DNA of 64,000 nucleotides from Pseudomonas sp. MWU13-2100 (GCF_023242365.1 NZ_JALLIX010000026.1:33593-97592), one strand, 5' to 3'. Positions 41,769-50,978 are shown, counted from the stretch's first letter. Notes: generated from the letters alone by a model not told the origin. Program-made: numbers and translations.

Positions 41769-42953
41769 TCAAGCGACCGAGGGCCGCAACGAATAGGTTT
41801 TCAACTGGTCGGCGAAGTCGCGCAACGACTGGATACCGCTGGCCTCCGCTTCGTGGACCCAGTCCTTGATCGCGGCGAGCATGTCGTGGCCATTTGAGCT
41901 GGTCTTGACCCAGATCTGTTGCAGGGCCAGGCGTTTCTCGTAAATTACCTTGAGTGCCTGGCTGTGGGCGAGCATGGTTTCGATACGCATCTGGTGTTTT
42001 TCGCTGAGCAGGCTGGTTTCCCGCGACAGCAGGCGCTTGGCACGGTGGAACTGATGGCGGACCGAATGATCGACCTTGGCCAGCTCCTGTTGCACCAGCG
42101 GGGCGATCACCAGCTTGCGGTACTGGGCCATGATCTGGAAGCGGTTGTTGAGGATCGCCATGGCGGTGTCCATGTCCAGGTGACCCTTGCCTGCGACCCG
42201 GTGGGCGATGGGCGCCACGCGTTGCACCTTGGCCAGGCCCAGGAAGCTGAAAACCTTGATCCAGGCCCAACCCAGGTCGAACTCCCACTTCTTGACCGAC
42301 AGCTTGGCCGAGTTGGGGTAGGTGTGGTGGTTATTGTGCAGCTCTTCGCCGCCGATCAGGATGCCCCAGGGCACCAGGTTGGTGGCGGCGTCACGGCATT
42401 CGAAGTTGCGATAGCCGACCGCGTGGCCCAGGCCGTTGATCACGCCGGCGGCCCAGAACGGAATCCACATCATCTGGATGGCCCAGACGGTGATGCCGAT
42501 GGCGCCGAACAGCAGGAGGTCGATCACCGCCATGATGGCGATGCCGAGCAGCTTGTAGCGCGAATAGAGGTTGTTCTCGAGCCAGTCATCCGGGCAGTTC
42601 TTGCCGTAGATGCGCAGGGTCTCGGGATTGCCGGCCTCGGCCCGGTACAGTTCGGCACCGGTACGCAGGACGGTGGACAGGCCGAGGATCACCGGACTGT
42701 GGGGATCGTCGACGGTTTCACATTTTGCGTGATGTTTACGGTGGATAGCGGTCCACTCGCGAGTATTCTGTGCTGTGGTCAGCCACAGCCAGAAACGGAA
42801 AAAGTGTTTCAGGCCACCGTTGAGCTCCAGGGAGCGGTGGGCCGAATAGCGGTGCAGATAGACCGTGACGCCGACAATGGTCACATGGGTCATCAACAGG
42901 GTGATCGCCACTGTTTGCCAGGCTGACAGGTCAAGAAAACCGTTGTACCACAT
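41769..42953 (-). CDS. desA: delta-9 fatty acid desaturase (DesA-like)
   Basis: The product has 394 residues. The three His boxes of membrane desaturases are present: HRYSAH, the HRKHH of EWTAIHRKHHAKCE, and HNNHH in GGEELHNNHHTYPNSAKLSVKKWEFDLGW. Hydrophobic helices lie between them. Sequence and neighbourhood (GGDEF-EAL gene and oscA next to it) match P. aeruginosa DesA, which puts double bonds into phospholipid acyl chains at low temperature. The ATG at 42953 gives the 394-residue family length; the frame is open to 43010. It is divergent from the GGDEF-EAL gene, 167 nt apart. Confidence 0.9.
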   Translation of the reverse strand: MWYNGFLDLSAWQTVAITLLMTHVTIVGVTVYLHRYSAHRSLELNGGLKHFFRFWLWLTTAQNTREWTAIHRKHHAKCETVDDPHSPVILGLSTVLRTGAELYRAEAGNPETLRIYGKNCPDDWLENNLYSRYKLLGIAIMAVIDLLLFGAIGITVWAIQMMWIPFWAAGVINGLGHAVGYRNFECRDAATNLVPWGILIGGEELHNNHHTYPNSAKLSVKKWEFDLGWAWIKVFSFLGLAKVQRVAPIAHRVAGKGHLDMDTAMAILNNRFQIMAQYRKLVIAPLVQQELAKVDHSVRHQFHRAKRLLSRETSLLSEKHQMRIETMLAHSQALKVIYEKRLALQQIWVKTSSNGHDMLAAIKDWVHEAEASGIQSLRDFADQLKTYSLRPSVA

Positions 42954-43120
42954 AGGCTGTATGGCCCTCGAAAAAGTAAAGAACTGCCTGTGCATTATCA
43001 CCGAGCCCACAGAGAAAACCAGTCGCTGTTTCAGATAAGAGTGGCGGGATGTTTCTTACTCTATAATTCCGGCCAGTTTGTAGGGCAATTTGGCGTTTCT
43101 AGAGGGATTTAGCACCGTTT

Positions 43121-45040
43121 ATGTCGATTTCAACTCGTAATGCTCTGAGGTCAGGCCTGCTGTACCTGCTGCTGTCGGTCCTCTGGATCCAGTTCAGCCA
43201 GCGCCTGTTGAGCAGCTTTTTCGATGACCCCAAGCAGTTGGTGCATTGGCAGATCGTTCGCGGTTACCTGTGGGTAAGCGTCAGCGCCGTGCTGATTTTC
43301 CTGATCCATGCCCGTTACCAGCGTTTCGCCCATGCCGTCATGCACCTGATGCACAGCTCCGCCGATCGCGAGCGTTTGCGCCAGGCTGCCGCGGTGTTCG
43401 ATTGCACCCGCGAAGGGGTACTGGTCACGGACAAGGACGGTTTGATCGTCCACGTCAACCGCGCCTTTGTCGCCATTACCGGCTATCAGGAAACCGAGGT
43501 GCTGGGGGAACGGCCGAACCTGTTCAAGTCCGGTCGGCATTCGGCGGAGTTCTACCAGAAGGTCTACCAGACGCTGGCCGCCACCGGCGAGTGGAGCGGT
43601 GAGATCTGGAACCGGCGCAAAAGCGGTGAAATCTATCCGCAATGGCAGACAATCCGAGCGATCCGTGATGACCACGGACAACTCAGCCAGTATGTCGCGG
43701 TGTTTTCCGATATCAGCGCGATCAAGGACTCGCAGCACGAGTTGGCGCAACTGGCCAACTACGATCCGTTGACCGGCCTGCCCAATCGCCTGCTGTTCAC
43801 CGATCGCGCCACCCAGGCGCTGGCCTCGGCGCAGGTACACAAGCGTGGTTGCGCCCTGCTGCTGATCGACCTGGATCACTTCAAGATCATCAACGACAGC
43901 CTCGGTCACAACATTGGCGACCAATTGCTCAAGGCGGTGGGCGAGCGTCTGCAACACCTGTTCGGCAGCGGCATCAGCCTGGCCCGTCTGGGCGGTGACG
44001 AATTCGCCGTGCTGGCGGAGAACTGCCCGCAAGTGGTGCAGGCGGCGGCCCTGGCGCAGCGGGTGATCGAGGGCTTGAAGGAGTCGTTCCCGCTCGACGG
44101 GCATCAGTTGTTCATCAGCGCCAGTATCGGCATCAGCCTGTTCCCCAGCGATTCGCTGAATGCCGAGCAATTGCTGCGCAATGCCGACTCGGCCTTGTTC
44201 AAGGCCAAGAGCGCGGGGCGCGAAGGTTATGCCCTGTACACCGAAGAACTGACCGCCCATGCCCAGCATCGGGTGGAAATGGCCGGTGAGTTACGCCGGG
44301 CGCTGGAGCAGGACGAGCTGCGAGTGTATTACCAGCCTGTACATGAACTGAGCAGCAGTCGGCTGATCGGGGTCGAGGCCCTGGTGCGCTGGGAGCATCC
44401 GCAGCGCGGGCTGGTTTCGCCCGGCGAGTTCATTCCGATTGCCGAGCGCACCGGGTTGATTGCCGAGATCGATGCCTGGGTCATGCAGCAGTCCTGTCGG
44501 CAGATGTGCCAGTGGTTGCAGGACGGCGTGCAGCTGTCGTTTATCGCGGTGAATGTCTCCAGCCGTCTGTTTGCCCGGCGCGAACTGTACCAGCAGGTGG
44601 CGAAGGTGCTCGACGACAGCGGGCTGGATCCGGCGCTGCTGGAACTGGAGGTGACCGAAAGCGCGGTGATGGACGACCCTGAAGTGGCGCTGGAACAACT
44701 GCATCGCTTGCGCGAGTTGGGCGTGAGCCTGGCGATCGACGATTTCGGCACCGGGTATTCCTCATTGCTGCGGCTCAAGCGGCTGCCGGTGCAGAAACTC
44801 AAGATCGACCAGGGTTTCGTCGCCGGTTTGCCGTGGGACGAAGACGATGCGGCGATTGTTCGGGTGGTCATCGCCCTGGCGCAAAGCATGGGCATGCAGG
44901 TCCAGGCCGAAGGTATCGAACAGGCCGAGCAGGCGCGCTTCCTGCTCAATCAGTCCTGCGACCTGGGCCAGGGCTACTGGTTCGGCCGGCCGATGCCGGC
45001 GGATCAGATCGACTGGAAGCGTGCGCCGGTGATTGCGTGA
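43121..45040 (+). CDS. PAS-GGDEF-EAL c-di-GMP phosphodiesterase
   Basis: The product has 639 residues. Two N-terminal membrane helices (GLLYLLLSVLWIQFSQRLL; GYLWVSVSAVLIFLIHARY) are followed by PAS (about 90-205), GGDEF (about 210-370) and EAL (about 390-635). GGDEF is canonical (RLGGDEFAVL) but lacks the RxxD inhibition site. EAL is complete: EALVRW, NVSSR, ELEVTESAVMDD, DDFGTGYSSL, LKIDQGFV, EGIE. So c-di-GMP hydrolysis is expected, perhaps with GTP-dependent regulation by GGDEF. It corresponds in position and layout to PA0285 (PipA) of P. aeruginosa, next to desA and oscA. It is anchored in the inner membrane. Confidence 0.93.
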   Translation: MSISTRNALRSGLLYLLLSVLWIQFSQRLLSSFFDDPKQLVHWQIVRGYLWVSVSAVLIFLIHARYQRFAHAVMHLMHSSADRERLRQAAAVFDCTREGVLVTDKDGLIVHVNRAFVAITGYQETEVLGERPNLFKSGRHSAEFYQKVYQTLAATGEWSGEIWNRRKSGEIYPQWQTIRAIRDDHGQLSQYVAVFSDISAIKDSQHELAQLANYDPLTGLPNRLLFTDRATQALASAQVHKRGCALLLIDLDHFKIINDSLGHNIGDQLLKAVGERLQHLFGSGISLARLGGDEFAVLAENCPQVVQAAALAQRVIEGLKESFPLDGHQLFISASIGISLFPSDSLNAEQLLRNADSALFKAKSAGREGYALYTEELTAHAQHRVEMAGELRRALEQDELRVYYQPVHELSSSRLIGVEALVRWEHPQRGLVSPGEFIPIAERTGLIAEIDAWVMQQSCRQMCQWLQDGVQLSFIAVNVSSRLFARRELYQQVAKVLDDSGLDPALLELEVTESAVMDDPEVALEQLHRLRELGVSLAIDDFGTGYSSLLRLKRLPVQKLKIDQGFVAGLPWDEDDAAIVRVVIALAQSMGMQVQAEGIEQAEQARFLLNQSCDLGQGYWFGRPMPADQIDWKRAPVIA

Positions 45041-45067
45041 CTGCTTCGAGTTTCAGATCGAACGCGG

Positions 45068-45206
45068 TCTTGTGGCGAGGGGGCTTGCCCCCCGTTCGGC
45101 TGCGAAGCAGCCGTAAAACCTGTGATTGGGGTTTACCTGACACGTTGAGGTCGCTGATTTTAGGGGCGCTTCGCACCCCAGCGGGGGCAAGCCCCCTCGC
45201 CACAAT
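45068..45206. repeat. REPIN (two REPs in opposite orientation)
   Basis: GTGGCGAGGGGGCTTGCCCCC at the left and GGGGGCAAGCCCCCTCGCCAC at the right form a mirror pair about 140 nt long with a further stem between them. This is a typical Pseudomonas REPIN, placed right after the GGDEF-EAL gene. Confidence 0.88.
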
Positions 45207-45285
45207 GACTCGCCCACCCCTTGGAATACTTCAGCCTCTGCTACAACCCACGTCATTCCTGTTAATGTATTTTGGTTATATTAAA

Positions 45286-45310
45286 ATTCTTAAATAGTAT
45301 TTTTAAGAAT
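45286..45310. promoter_or_regulatory. A+T-rich palindrome upstream of oscA-sbp
   Basis: ATTCTTAA...TTAAGAAT forms an inverted repeat in a very A+T-rich stretch (45268-45315), 80 nt before oscA. The motif and setting fit a CysB-type activator site of a sulfate-starvation operon, but the binding factor is inferred. Confidence 0.45.
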
Positions 45311-45389
45311 AATCTCACCTGTCTAAGATTGCCCTCACGCCACAAGCAGTGCCCCTCGGCGGGGCATCTCTCATTTCAGGAGCACGACC

Positions 45390-45572
45390 ATGAGCGCATC
45401 TCTGCGTAGCGTTGACGGCCAGGACGAAGCCACCATTCTGCGTGAGATCCAGAGCGCCTTGCGCGACCTGCGTTTCGGCGCCGTCGAGATCACCGTCCAC
45501 AACGCGCAGGTGGTCCAGATCGAGCGCAAGGAAAAATTCCGTCTGCAAAATCCGGGTACCAAACCCAGCTGA
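45390..45572 (+). CDS. oscA: OscA, small DUF2292 protein of sulfur metabolism
   Basis: The product has 60 residues. The pattern ILREIQSALRDLRFGAVEITVHNAQVVQIERKEKFRL is that of DUF2292 (YezD/OscA). OscA in Pseudomonas is required for growth on organosulfur compounds under oxidative or chromate stress. AGGAG precedes the ATG. It stands between the GGDEF-EAL gene and sbp, as in other Pseudomonas, and is probably co-transcribed with sbp-cysTWA from the upstream A+T-rich promoter region. Confidence 0.9.
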   Translation: MSASLRSVDGQDEATILREIQSALRDLRFGAVEITVHNAQVVQIERKEKFRLQNPGTKPS

Positions 45573-45730
45573 ACCCCGCGCCTTCCTCTGTTCAATCAGA
45601 GACCCGACTGGCCACCTGCGGGCGTCATCTCATTCATGACCCCAGTCAACACCAGAGCGTTCGAGTCCGGATGCGGGCCGCAAGCGCCATAAGAAAAAGC
45701 CAACACACCAAAATTTTCGGGAGCCTCACC

Positions 45731-46741
45731 ATGTCGTCGATTCGCCGTTACGCCCTGGCCACGCTCGCCAGTGCCGCGTTTGCCGGCTCCGCCGCTGCCA
45801 AGGATTACGAGCTGCTCAACGTGTCCTACGACCCGACCCGTGAGTTGTACCAGGACTACAACGCCGAATTCACCAGCTTCTGGAAGCAGGCCCATCCCGA
45901 CGACAACGTCAAGATCCAGCAATCCCATGGCGGTTCGGGCAAGCAAGGCCGGGCGGTGATCGACGGCCTGCGCGCCGACGTGGTGACCCTGGCCCTGGCC
46001 GGGGATATCGACGAAATCGCCAAACTCGGCAAGACTCTGCCCGCGGACTGGCAGAAACGCCTGCCGGATGCCAGCACCCCCTACACCTCGACCATCGTGT
46101 TCCTGGTGCGCAAGGGCAACCCCAAAGGCATCAAGGACTGGGGCGACCTGGTCAAGAACGACGTCTCGGTGATCACCCCGAACCCGAAAACCAGCGGCGG
46201 TGCGCGCTGGAACTTCCTCGCCGCCTGGGCCTACGGCCTGAAAGCCGGCGGCAGCGAAATCAAGGCCCGGGAATACGTGAAAGAGCTGTTCAAGCACGTA
46301 CCGGTCCTCGACACCGGCGCCCGCGGCTCGACCATCACCTTCGTCAACAACGGTCAGGGCGACGTGCTGCTGGCCTGGGAAAACGAAGCCTTCCTGGCCC
46401 TGAAGGAAGACGGCGGCGCCGACAAGTTCGATATCGTCGTGCCGTCCCTGTCGATCCTCGCCGAGCCGCCCGTGGCCGTGGTCGACAAGAATGCCGAGAA
46501 GAAGGGCAACAGCGAGATCGCCAGCGAATACCTCAAGCACCTGTACAGCCCGGCCGGCCAGGAAATCGCGGCGAAGAACTTCTACCGTCCGCGTGACCAG
46601 AAAATCGCCGCCCAATACGCCCAGCAGTTCCCTGAACTGGACCTGGTGACCATCGACAAGGACTTCGGCGGCTGGAAATCGGCGCAACCGAAATTCTTCA
46701 ATGACGGTGGCGTATTCGACCAGATCTATCAGGCCCAATAA
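45731..46741 (+). CDS. sbp: sulfate-binding periplasmic protein (Sbp)
   Basis: The product has 336 residues. A signal peptide (ALATLASAAFAGSAAAKDYELLNVSYDPTRELY) precedes the sulfate-binding protein fold. Typical segments are QQSHGGSGKQGRAVIDGLRADVVTLALAGDID, ITPNPKTSGGARWNFLAAWAYGL and YRPRDQKIAA. It captures sulfate (perhaps thiosulfate) and delivers it to CysTWA. It is followed by a hairpin and cysT, cysW and cysA in order. High identity to the family leaves little doubt; whether it prefers sulfate or thiosulfate is not decided by sequence. Confidence 0.94.
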   Translation: MSSIRRYALATLASAAFAGSAAAKDYELLNVSYDPTRELYQDYNAEFTSFWKQAHPDDNVKIQQSHGGSGKQGRAVIDGLRADVVTLALAGDIDEIAKLGKTLPADWQKRLPDASTPYTSTIVFLVRKGNPKGIKDWGDLVKNDVSVITPNPKTSGGARWNFLAAWAYGLKAGGSEIKAREYVKELFKHVPVLDTGARGSTITFVNNGQGDVLLAWENEAFLALKEDGGADKFDIVVPSLSILAEPPVAVVDKNAEKKGNSEIASEYLKHLYSPAGQEIAAKNFYRPRDQKIAAQYAQQFPELDLVTIDKDFGGWKSAQPKFFNDGGVFDQIYQAQ

Positions 46742-46777
46742 CCTGAAAACGCTAACCTAAAGCAAGCCAAGCCCAGG

Positions 46778-46798
46778 GCCCCGGATTTCGTTCGGGGC
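46778..46798 (+). other. intercistronic hairpin between sbp and cysT
   Basis: GCCCCG/CGGGGC with a 9-nt loop lies between sbp and cysT, followed by only two T residues. It may protect the sbp message from decay or give partial termination, which would explain more binding protein than permease. It is not a full terminator. Confidence 0.5.
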
Positions 46799-46824
46799 TT
46801 CGTGCGTCACAACCAAGGACTTTT

Positions 46825-47643
46825 ATGTCGCGTCGTATCTCCCCCGTCATACCCGGCTTCGGGCTGACGCTGGGCTACACCTTGGTGTACCTCAGCCTGA
46901 TTGTGCTCATACCCCTGGCGGCGATGTTCGTGCATGCCGCGCAACTCACCTGGGAGCAGTTCTGGGCGATCATTTCGGCGCCGCGGGTGCTTTCGGCTCT
47001 GAAACTGAGCTTCGGCACGGCACTGTACGCGGCCATCATCAACGGCATTATCGGCACCCTGCTGGCCTGGGTCCTGGTGCGCTACACCTTCCCGGGGCGC
47101 AAGATCATCGATGCGATGATCGACCTGCCGTTCGCCCTGCCCACCGCCGTGGCCGGTATCGCCCTGACCGCGTTGTACACGCCCACCGGGCTGGTCGGGC
47201 AGTTCGCCGCCGACCTGGGCTTCAAGATTGCCTACACCCCGTTGGGCATCACCCTGGCACTGACCTTCGTGACCCTGCCGTTCGTCGTGCGCACGGTGCA
47301 GCCGGTACTCGCCGACATCCCCCGGGAAGTCGAGGAAGCCGCCGCCTGCCTGGGGGCCAAGCCGCTGCAGGTGTTCCGCCATATCCTGGTGCCGGCCCTG
47401 TTGCCCGCCTGGTTGACCGGTTTTGCCCTGGCCTTCGCCCGGGGTGTCGGCGAGTACGGCTCGGTGATTTTTATCGCCGGCAACATGCCGATGAAGACCG
47501 AGATCCTGCCGCTGCTGATCATGGTCAAGCTCGACCAATACGACTACACCGGCGCGACCTCCATCGGCGTGCTGATGCTGGTGGTTTCCTTTGTCCTGTT
47601 GCTGCTGATCAACTTGTTGCAGCGGCGTATCGAAACCCCATAA
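46825..47643 (+). CDS. cysT: sulfate ABC transporter permease CysT
   Basis: The product has 272 residues with about six membrane helices. The permease EAA-type loop is EVEEAAACLGAKPLQVFRHILVPALLPAW, where the ATPase CysA docks. The N-terminal helix (LTLGYTLVYLSLIVLIPLAAMF) and IDLPFALPTAVAGIAL are typical of the sulfate permease family. It pairs with CysW to form the channel. The ATG at 46825 is followed by cysW 12 nt after its stop. Confidence 0.94.
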   Translation: MSRRISPVIPGFGLTLGYTLVYLSLIVLIPLAAMFVHAAQLTWEQFWAIISAPRVLSALKLSFGTALYAAIINGIIGTLLAWVLVRYTFPGRKIIDAMIDLPFALPTAVAGIALTALYTPTGLVGQFAADLGFKIAYTPLGITLALTFVTLPFVVRTVQPVLADIPREVEEAAACLGAKPLQVFRHILVPALLPAWLTGFALAFARGVGEYGSVIFIAGNMPMKTEILPLLIMVKLDQYDYTGATSIGVLMLVVSFVLLLLINLLQRRIETP

Positions 47644-47655
47644 GGAGGCGCGAAC

Positions 47656-48528
47656 ATGTCCCAATCGTCCATTAGCGCCGCTTCCTCGGCCAACGCTGCC
47701 CGGCGTGGCAGTGCCGTCTCGCGGCGGGTCCTGATCGGCCTCGGCTGGCTGATCTTTGCGCTGTTTTTACTCCTGCCGCTGTTTATCGTGGTGTCCCAGG
47801 GCCTGAAGCTCGGCCTGGGCGCGTTCTTCAGCGCGATCTTCGAAGCGGATGCCTTGTCGGCGTTGAAGCTGACGGTGATCGCCGTGCTGATTTCGGTGCC
47901 GCTGAACCTGGTGTTCGGCGTCAGTGCCGCCTGGTGCGTGAGCAAGTACTCGTTCCGTGGCAAGAGCATGCTGGTGACCCTGATCGACCTGCCGTTCTCG
48001 GTCTCGCCGGTGATTGCCGGTCTGGTCTATGTATTGATGTTCGGCGCCCAGGGTTTCTTCGGCCCCTGGCTGGCGGACCACGACATCCAGATCGTCTTCG
48101 CCCTGCCGGGCATCGTCCTGGCGACCATCTTCGTCACCGTGCCGTTCGTTGCCCGTGAACTGATTCCGCTGATGCAGGAGCAGGGCACCCAGGAAGAAGA
48201 GGCCGCGCGCCTGCTGGGCGCCAACGGCTGGCAGATGTTCTGGCATGTCACCGTGCCGAACATCAAGTGGGGCCTGATCTACGGCGTGGTGCTCTGCACG
48301 GCGCGGGCGATGGGTGAGTTTGGCGCGGTGTCGGTGGTCTCCGGGCACATTCGCGGGGTGACCAACACCCTGCCGCTGCACGTCGAGATCCTCTACAACG
48401 AATACAACCACGTGGCCGCGTTCGCCGTGGCGAGCCTGTTGCTGATCCTGGCGCTCTTCATCCTGCTGCTCAAGCAGTGGAGCGAAAACCGAATCAACCG
48501 CCTGCGCGCTGCTGCGGCGGAGGAATAA
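47656..48528 (+). CDS. cysW: sulfate ABC transporter permease CysW
   Basis: The product has 290 residues and about six membrane helices. The coupling loop is GTQEEEAARLLGANGWQMFWHVTVPNIKWGLIYG, and MGEFGAVSVVSGHIRGVTNTLPLHVEILYNEY is a hallmark of CysW. It forms the second half of the transmembrane channel with CysT. The ATG is preceded by AAGGAGG. cysA begins 3 nt after its stop. Confidence 0.94.
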   Translation: MSQSSISAASSANAARRGSAVSRRVLIGLGWLIFALFLLLPLFIVVSQGLKLGLGAFFSAIFEADALSALKLTVIAVLISVPLNLVFGVSAAWCVSKYSFRGKSMLVTLIDLPFSVSPVIAGLVYVLMFGAQGFFGPWLADHDIQIVFALPGIVLATIFVTVPFVARELIPLMQEQGTQEEEAARLLGANGWQMFWHVTVPNIKWGLIYGVVLCTARAMGEFGAVSVVSGHIRGVTNTLPLHVEILYNEYNHVAAFAVASLLLILALFILLLKQWSENRINRLRAAAAEE

Positions 48529-48531
48529 GTC

Positions 48532-49521
48532 ATGTCGATCGAAGTCCGTAATGTCAGCAAGAACTTCAACGCCTTCAAGGCCCTGGAGCGCATCAACCTG
48601 GATATCCACAGCGGTGAGCTGGTGGCGCTGCTCGGCCCGTCCGGCTGCGGCAAGACCACCTTGCTGCGGATCATCGCCGGGTTGGAGACCCCGGATGAGG
48701 GCAGCATCGTATTCCACGGCGAAGACGTCTCCGGCCACGATGTGCGTGATCGCAACGTCGGCTTCGTGTTCCAGCACTACGCGTTGTTCCGGCATATGAC
48801 CGTGTTCGACAACGTCGCCTTCGGCCTGCGCATGAAACCGAAGAACCAGCGCCCGAATGAAAGCCAGATCGCGACCAAGGTCCATGAACTGCTGAACATG
48901 GTGCAGCTCGACTGGCTGGCCGACCGTTACCCGGAGCAATTGTCCGGCGGCCAGCGCCAACGCATCGCCCTGGCCCGGGCCCTGGCGGTGGAGCCCAAGG
49001 TGCTGCTGCTGGACGAACCCTTCGGCGCGCTGGATGCCAAGGTTCGCAAGGAGCTGCGGCGCTGGTTGGCACGGCTGCACGAAGACATCAACCTGACCTC
49101 GGTGTTCGTGACCCACGACCAGGAAGAAGCGATGGAGGTCGCCGACCGTATCGTGGTGATGAACAAGGGGGTGATCGAGCAGATCGGTTCACCGGGCGAG
49201 GTCTATGAAAACCCGGCCAGCGATTTCGTCTATCACTTCCTCGGTGACTCCAACCGCCTGTCCCTGGGCGAGGATCATCATGTGCTGTTCCGACCTCATG
49301 AGGTGTCGCTGTCGCGCCATGAGCTGGAGGATCACCATGCGGCCGAGGTGCGCGATATCCGTCCGCTGGGGGCGACGACCCGGGTGACCTTGAAGGTTGA
49401 AGGCCAGAGTGAACTGATCGAAGCGCAAGTGGTGAAAGACCATGACAGCCTTGTCGGCCTGACGCGGGGCGAGACCTTGTTCTTCAAGCCCAAGGTCTGG
49501 CAGAAGCAGGCCAATCTCTGA
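48532..49521 (+). CDS. cysA: sulfate ABC transporter ATPase CysA
   Basis: The product has 329 residues. The ATPase domain has Walker A GPSGCGKTT (35-43), signature LSGGQRQR, Walker B VLLLDEPFGALD and switch His in VFVTHDQEEA. The C-terminal TOBE-like domain (from about 240) is usual for this family and may regulate uptake. It powers sulfate import through CysTW. It is the last gene of the sbp-cysTWA operon; a REPIN follows the stop. Confidence 0.95.
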   Translation: MSIEVRNVSKNFNAFKALERINLDIHSGELVALLGPSGCGKTTLLRIIAGLETPDEGSIVFHGEDVSGHDVRDRNVGFVFQHYALFRHMTVFDNVAFGLRMKPKNQRPNESQIATKVHELLNMVQLDWLADRYPEQLSGGQRQRIALARALAVEPKVLLLDEPFGALDAKVRKELRRWLARLHEDINLTSVFVTHDQEEAMEVADRIVVMNKGVIEQIGSPGEVYENPASDFVYHFLGDSNRLSLGEDHHVLFRPHEVSLSRHELEDHHAAEVRDIRPLGATTRVTLKVEGQSELIEAQVVKDHDSLVGLTRGETLFFKPKVWQKQANL

Positions 49522-49538
49522 CCGGGTTGTAAGTACTT

Positions 49539-49669
49539 GTGGCGAGCGGGCTTGCCCGCGTTGGGGCGCGAAGCGGCCCTGAAACCAGCGAGCTCGGTGT
49601 GTCAGTTAGACCGAGTTGGTCGGATTTACGACTGTTTCGCCGCCGAACGCGGGCAAGCCCGCTCGCCAC
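49539..49669. repeat. REPIN
   Basis: GTGGCGAGCGGGCTTGCCCGCG (49539-49560) and its mirror CGCGGGCAAGCCCGCTCGCCAC (49648-49669) enclose about 87 nt. This is a textbook P. fluorescens REPIN, placed between the convergent cysA and Mpo1-like genes. Confidence 0.92.
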
Positions 49670-49680
49670 TATGATCATAT

Positions 49681-50205
49681 TCAGGCGCTGACGTTTTTCT
49701 CGCGCAACCGCACCGGCCCTACCCGCGCCTCGATCTCATGCTTGAGGCCCTGGCGCAGCCCCAGCAAAAACAGCAACTCCGCCACCACGAACAGCGGCCC
49801 GACGATCAGTCCGCTGAGGTCATCGACAAACGCCGGCTTGCGCCCTTCGTAGTAATGCCCGACGAACTGGATCGCCCAACCGATCACGAACAGGCCGATG
49901 CCGCTCGCCAACCACATCGGCGTGCTCTGCGCCGCGAGGATTTGGCCCGCCCAAACGGATAGGCCGAGCAGCCCCGTCATCAGCCATCCGAGGGCCCGTT
50001 CCAGACGCAGATAAAACACCGCCGCGACCACCGCCAAAAGCACCGCGGGGCTGATCCCGAGCCCGGCCACCGGCCATTGCGGCCGTGACAGCAACACCGC
50101 CACGGCGACCACGATCATGGGAATCCCGATGAAGTGGCTGGCGATATTGCGCGGGTCACGGTGATAGTCGGCGTATTGACTGAGATGCTCGACGAGGTTT
50201 TTCAT
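49681..50205 (-). CDS. Mpo1-like (DUF962) membrane protein
   Basis: The product has 174 residues. The family motif HRDPRNIASHFIGIP near the N-terminus and WAIQFVGHYYEGRKPAFVDD in the middle identify it as DUF962/Mpo1. Three to four membrane helices lie between. Yeast Mpo1 is an Fe(II) dioxygenase for 2-hydroxy fatty acids, and the His residues in both motifs are conserved here. Bacterial function is not established. It is divergent from the Crp/Fnr regulator gene, with an 86-nt shared promoter region. Confidence 0.88.
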   Translation of the reverse strand: MKNLVEHLSQYADYHRDPRNIASHFIGIPMIVVAVAVLLSRPQWPVAGLGISPAVLLAVVAAVFYLRLERALGWLMTGLLGLSVWAGQILAAQSTPMWLASGIGLFVIGWAIQFVGHYYEGRKPAFVDDLSGLIVGPLFVVAELLFLLGLRQGLKHEIEARVGPVRLREKNVSA

Positions 50206-50291
50206 TGTTATTCCTCCTGTAGGGTGATGGGATCATGCCCTGCGCGAAACTTTCACTCTGTCAGCTACACGACAATTGTCTCGGAGTTCTC

Positions 50292-50978
50292 ATGGATGTA
50301 TCTGCCTGGCGCTCGCGCCTGCTGACCGGACACTGGTTCAACCACCTGCCCGCGCATTTGCAGGATAGCTTGCTCGCCACCGCCAAGGGCCGTCGCCTGA
50401 CGCCCGGCCAGCGCCTGTTCCAGCGCGGCGATCCACCGTGCGGGCTGTACGCGGTGCTGGAAGGCTCGATCAGGGTCGGGGCGGTCAGCGAGAAGGGCAA
50501 GGAAGCCTTGCTCGGGGTGATCGAGCTGCCTTACTGGTTCGGCGAGATTTCCCTGTTCGACGGCCTGCCGCGGACCCACGATGCCTATGCCGTGGGGCAT
50601 ACCATCCTGTTGCAGGTGCCCCAGGATATTTTGCTCAAGCTGCTCGACGAGCGCCCGGAATACTGGCGGCAGTTCGCCTTGCTGATGAGCCAGAAACTGC
50701 GCCTGACCTTTATCGGCCTGGAGCAACTGAGCCTGATGCCGGCGCCGGCACGGCTGGCGCACCGGCTGTTATTGATTGCCGAAGGCTACGGCGAACTGAA
50801 CTGTTCGCGGCAATTGCTCGAGGTGTCCCAGGAGCAGTTGGCGGCGATGCTATCGCTGTCGCGCCAGACCACCAACCAGATCCTCCAGGATTTCCAGCAG
50901 CAGGGCATCCTGCGCACCAACTATGGCGGGATCGAGATCCTTGACCTGGAACGCCTGCGGGCGATGGCCAGTGCCTGA
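50292..50978 (+). CDS. Crp/Fnr-family transcriptional regulator
   Basis: The product has 228 residues. The N-terminal cNMP-binding-like fold (about 15-125: GQRLFQRGDPPCGLYAVLEGSIRVGAVSEKGKEALLGVI...PYWFGEISLFDGLPRTHDAYA) is followed by a C-terminal HTH (about 170-215): LLEVSQEQLAAMLSLSRQTTNQILQDFQQQGILRTNYGGIEI. No N-terminal Cys cluster of the FNR type is seen, so it is not an iron-sulfur oxygen sensor; the effector is unknown. The ATG at 50292 is chosen for the family start. It may control the divergent Mpo1-like gene. Confidence 0.88.
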   Translation: MDVSAWRSRLLTGHWFNHLPAHLQDSLLATAKGRRLTPGQRLFQRGDPPCGLYAVLEGSIRVGAVSEKGKEALLGVIELPYWFGEISLFDGLPRTHDAYAVGHTILLQVPQDILLKLLDERPEYWRQFALLMSQKLRLTFIGLEQLSLMPAPARLAHRLLLIAEGYGELNCSRQLLEVSQEQLAAMLSLSRQTTNQILQDFQQQGILRTNYGGIEILDLERLRAMASA

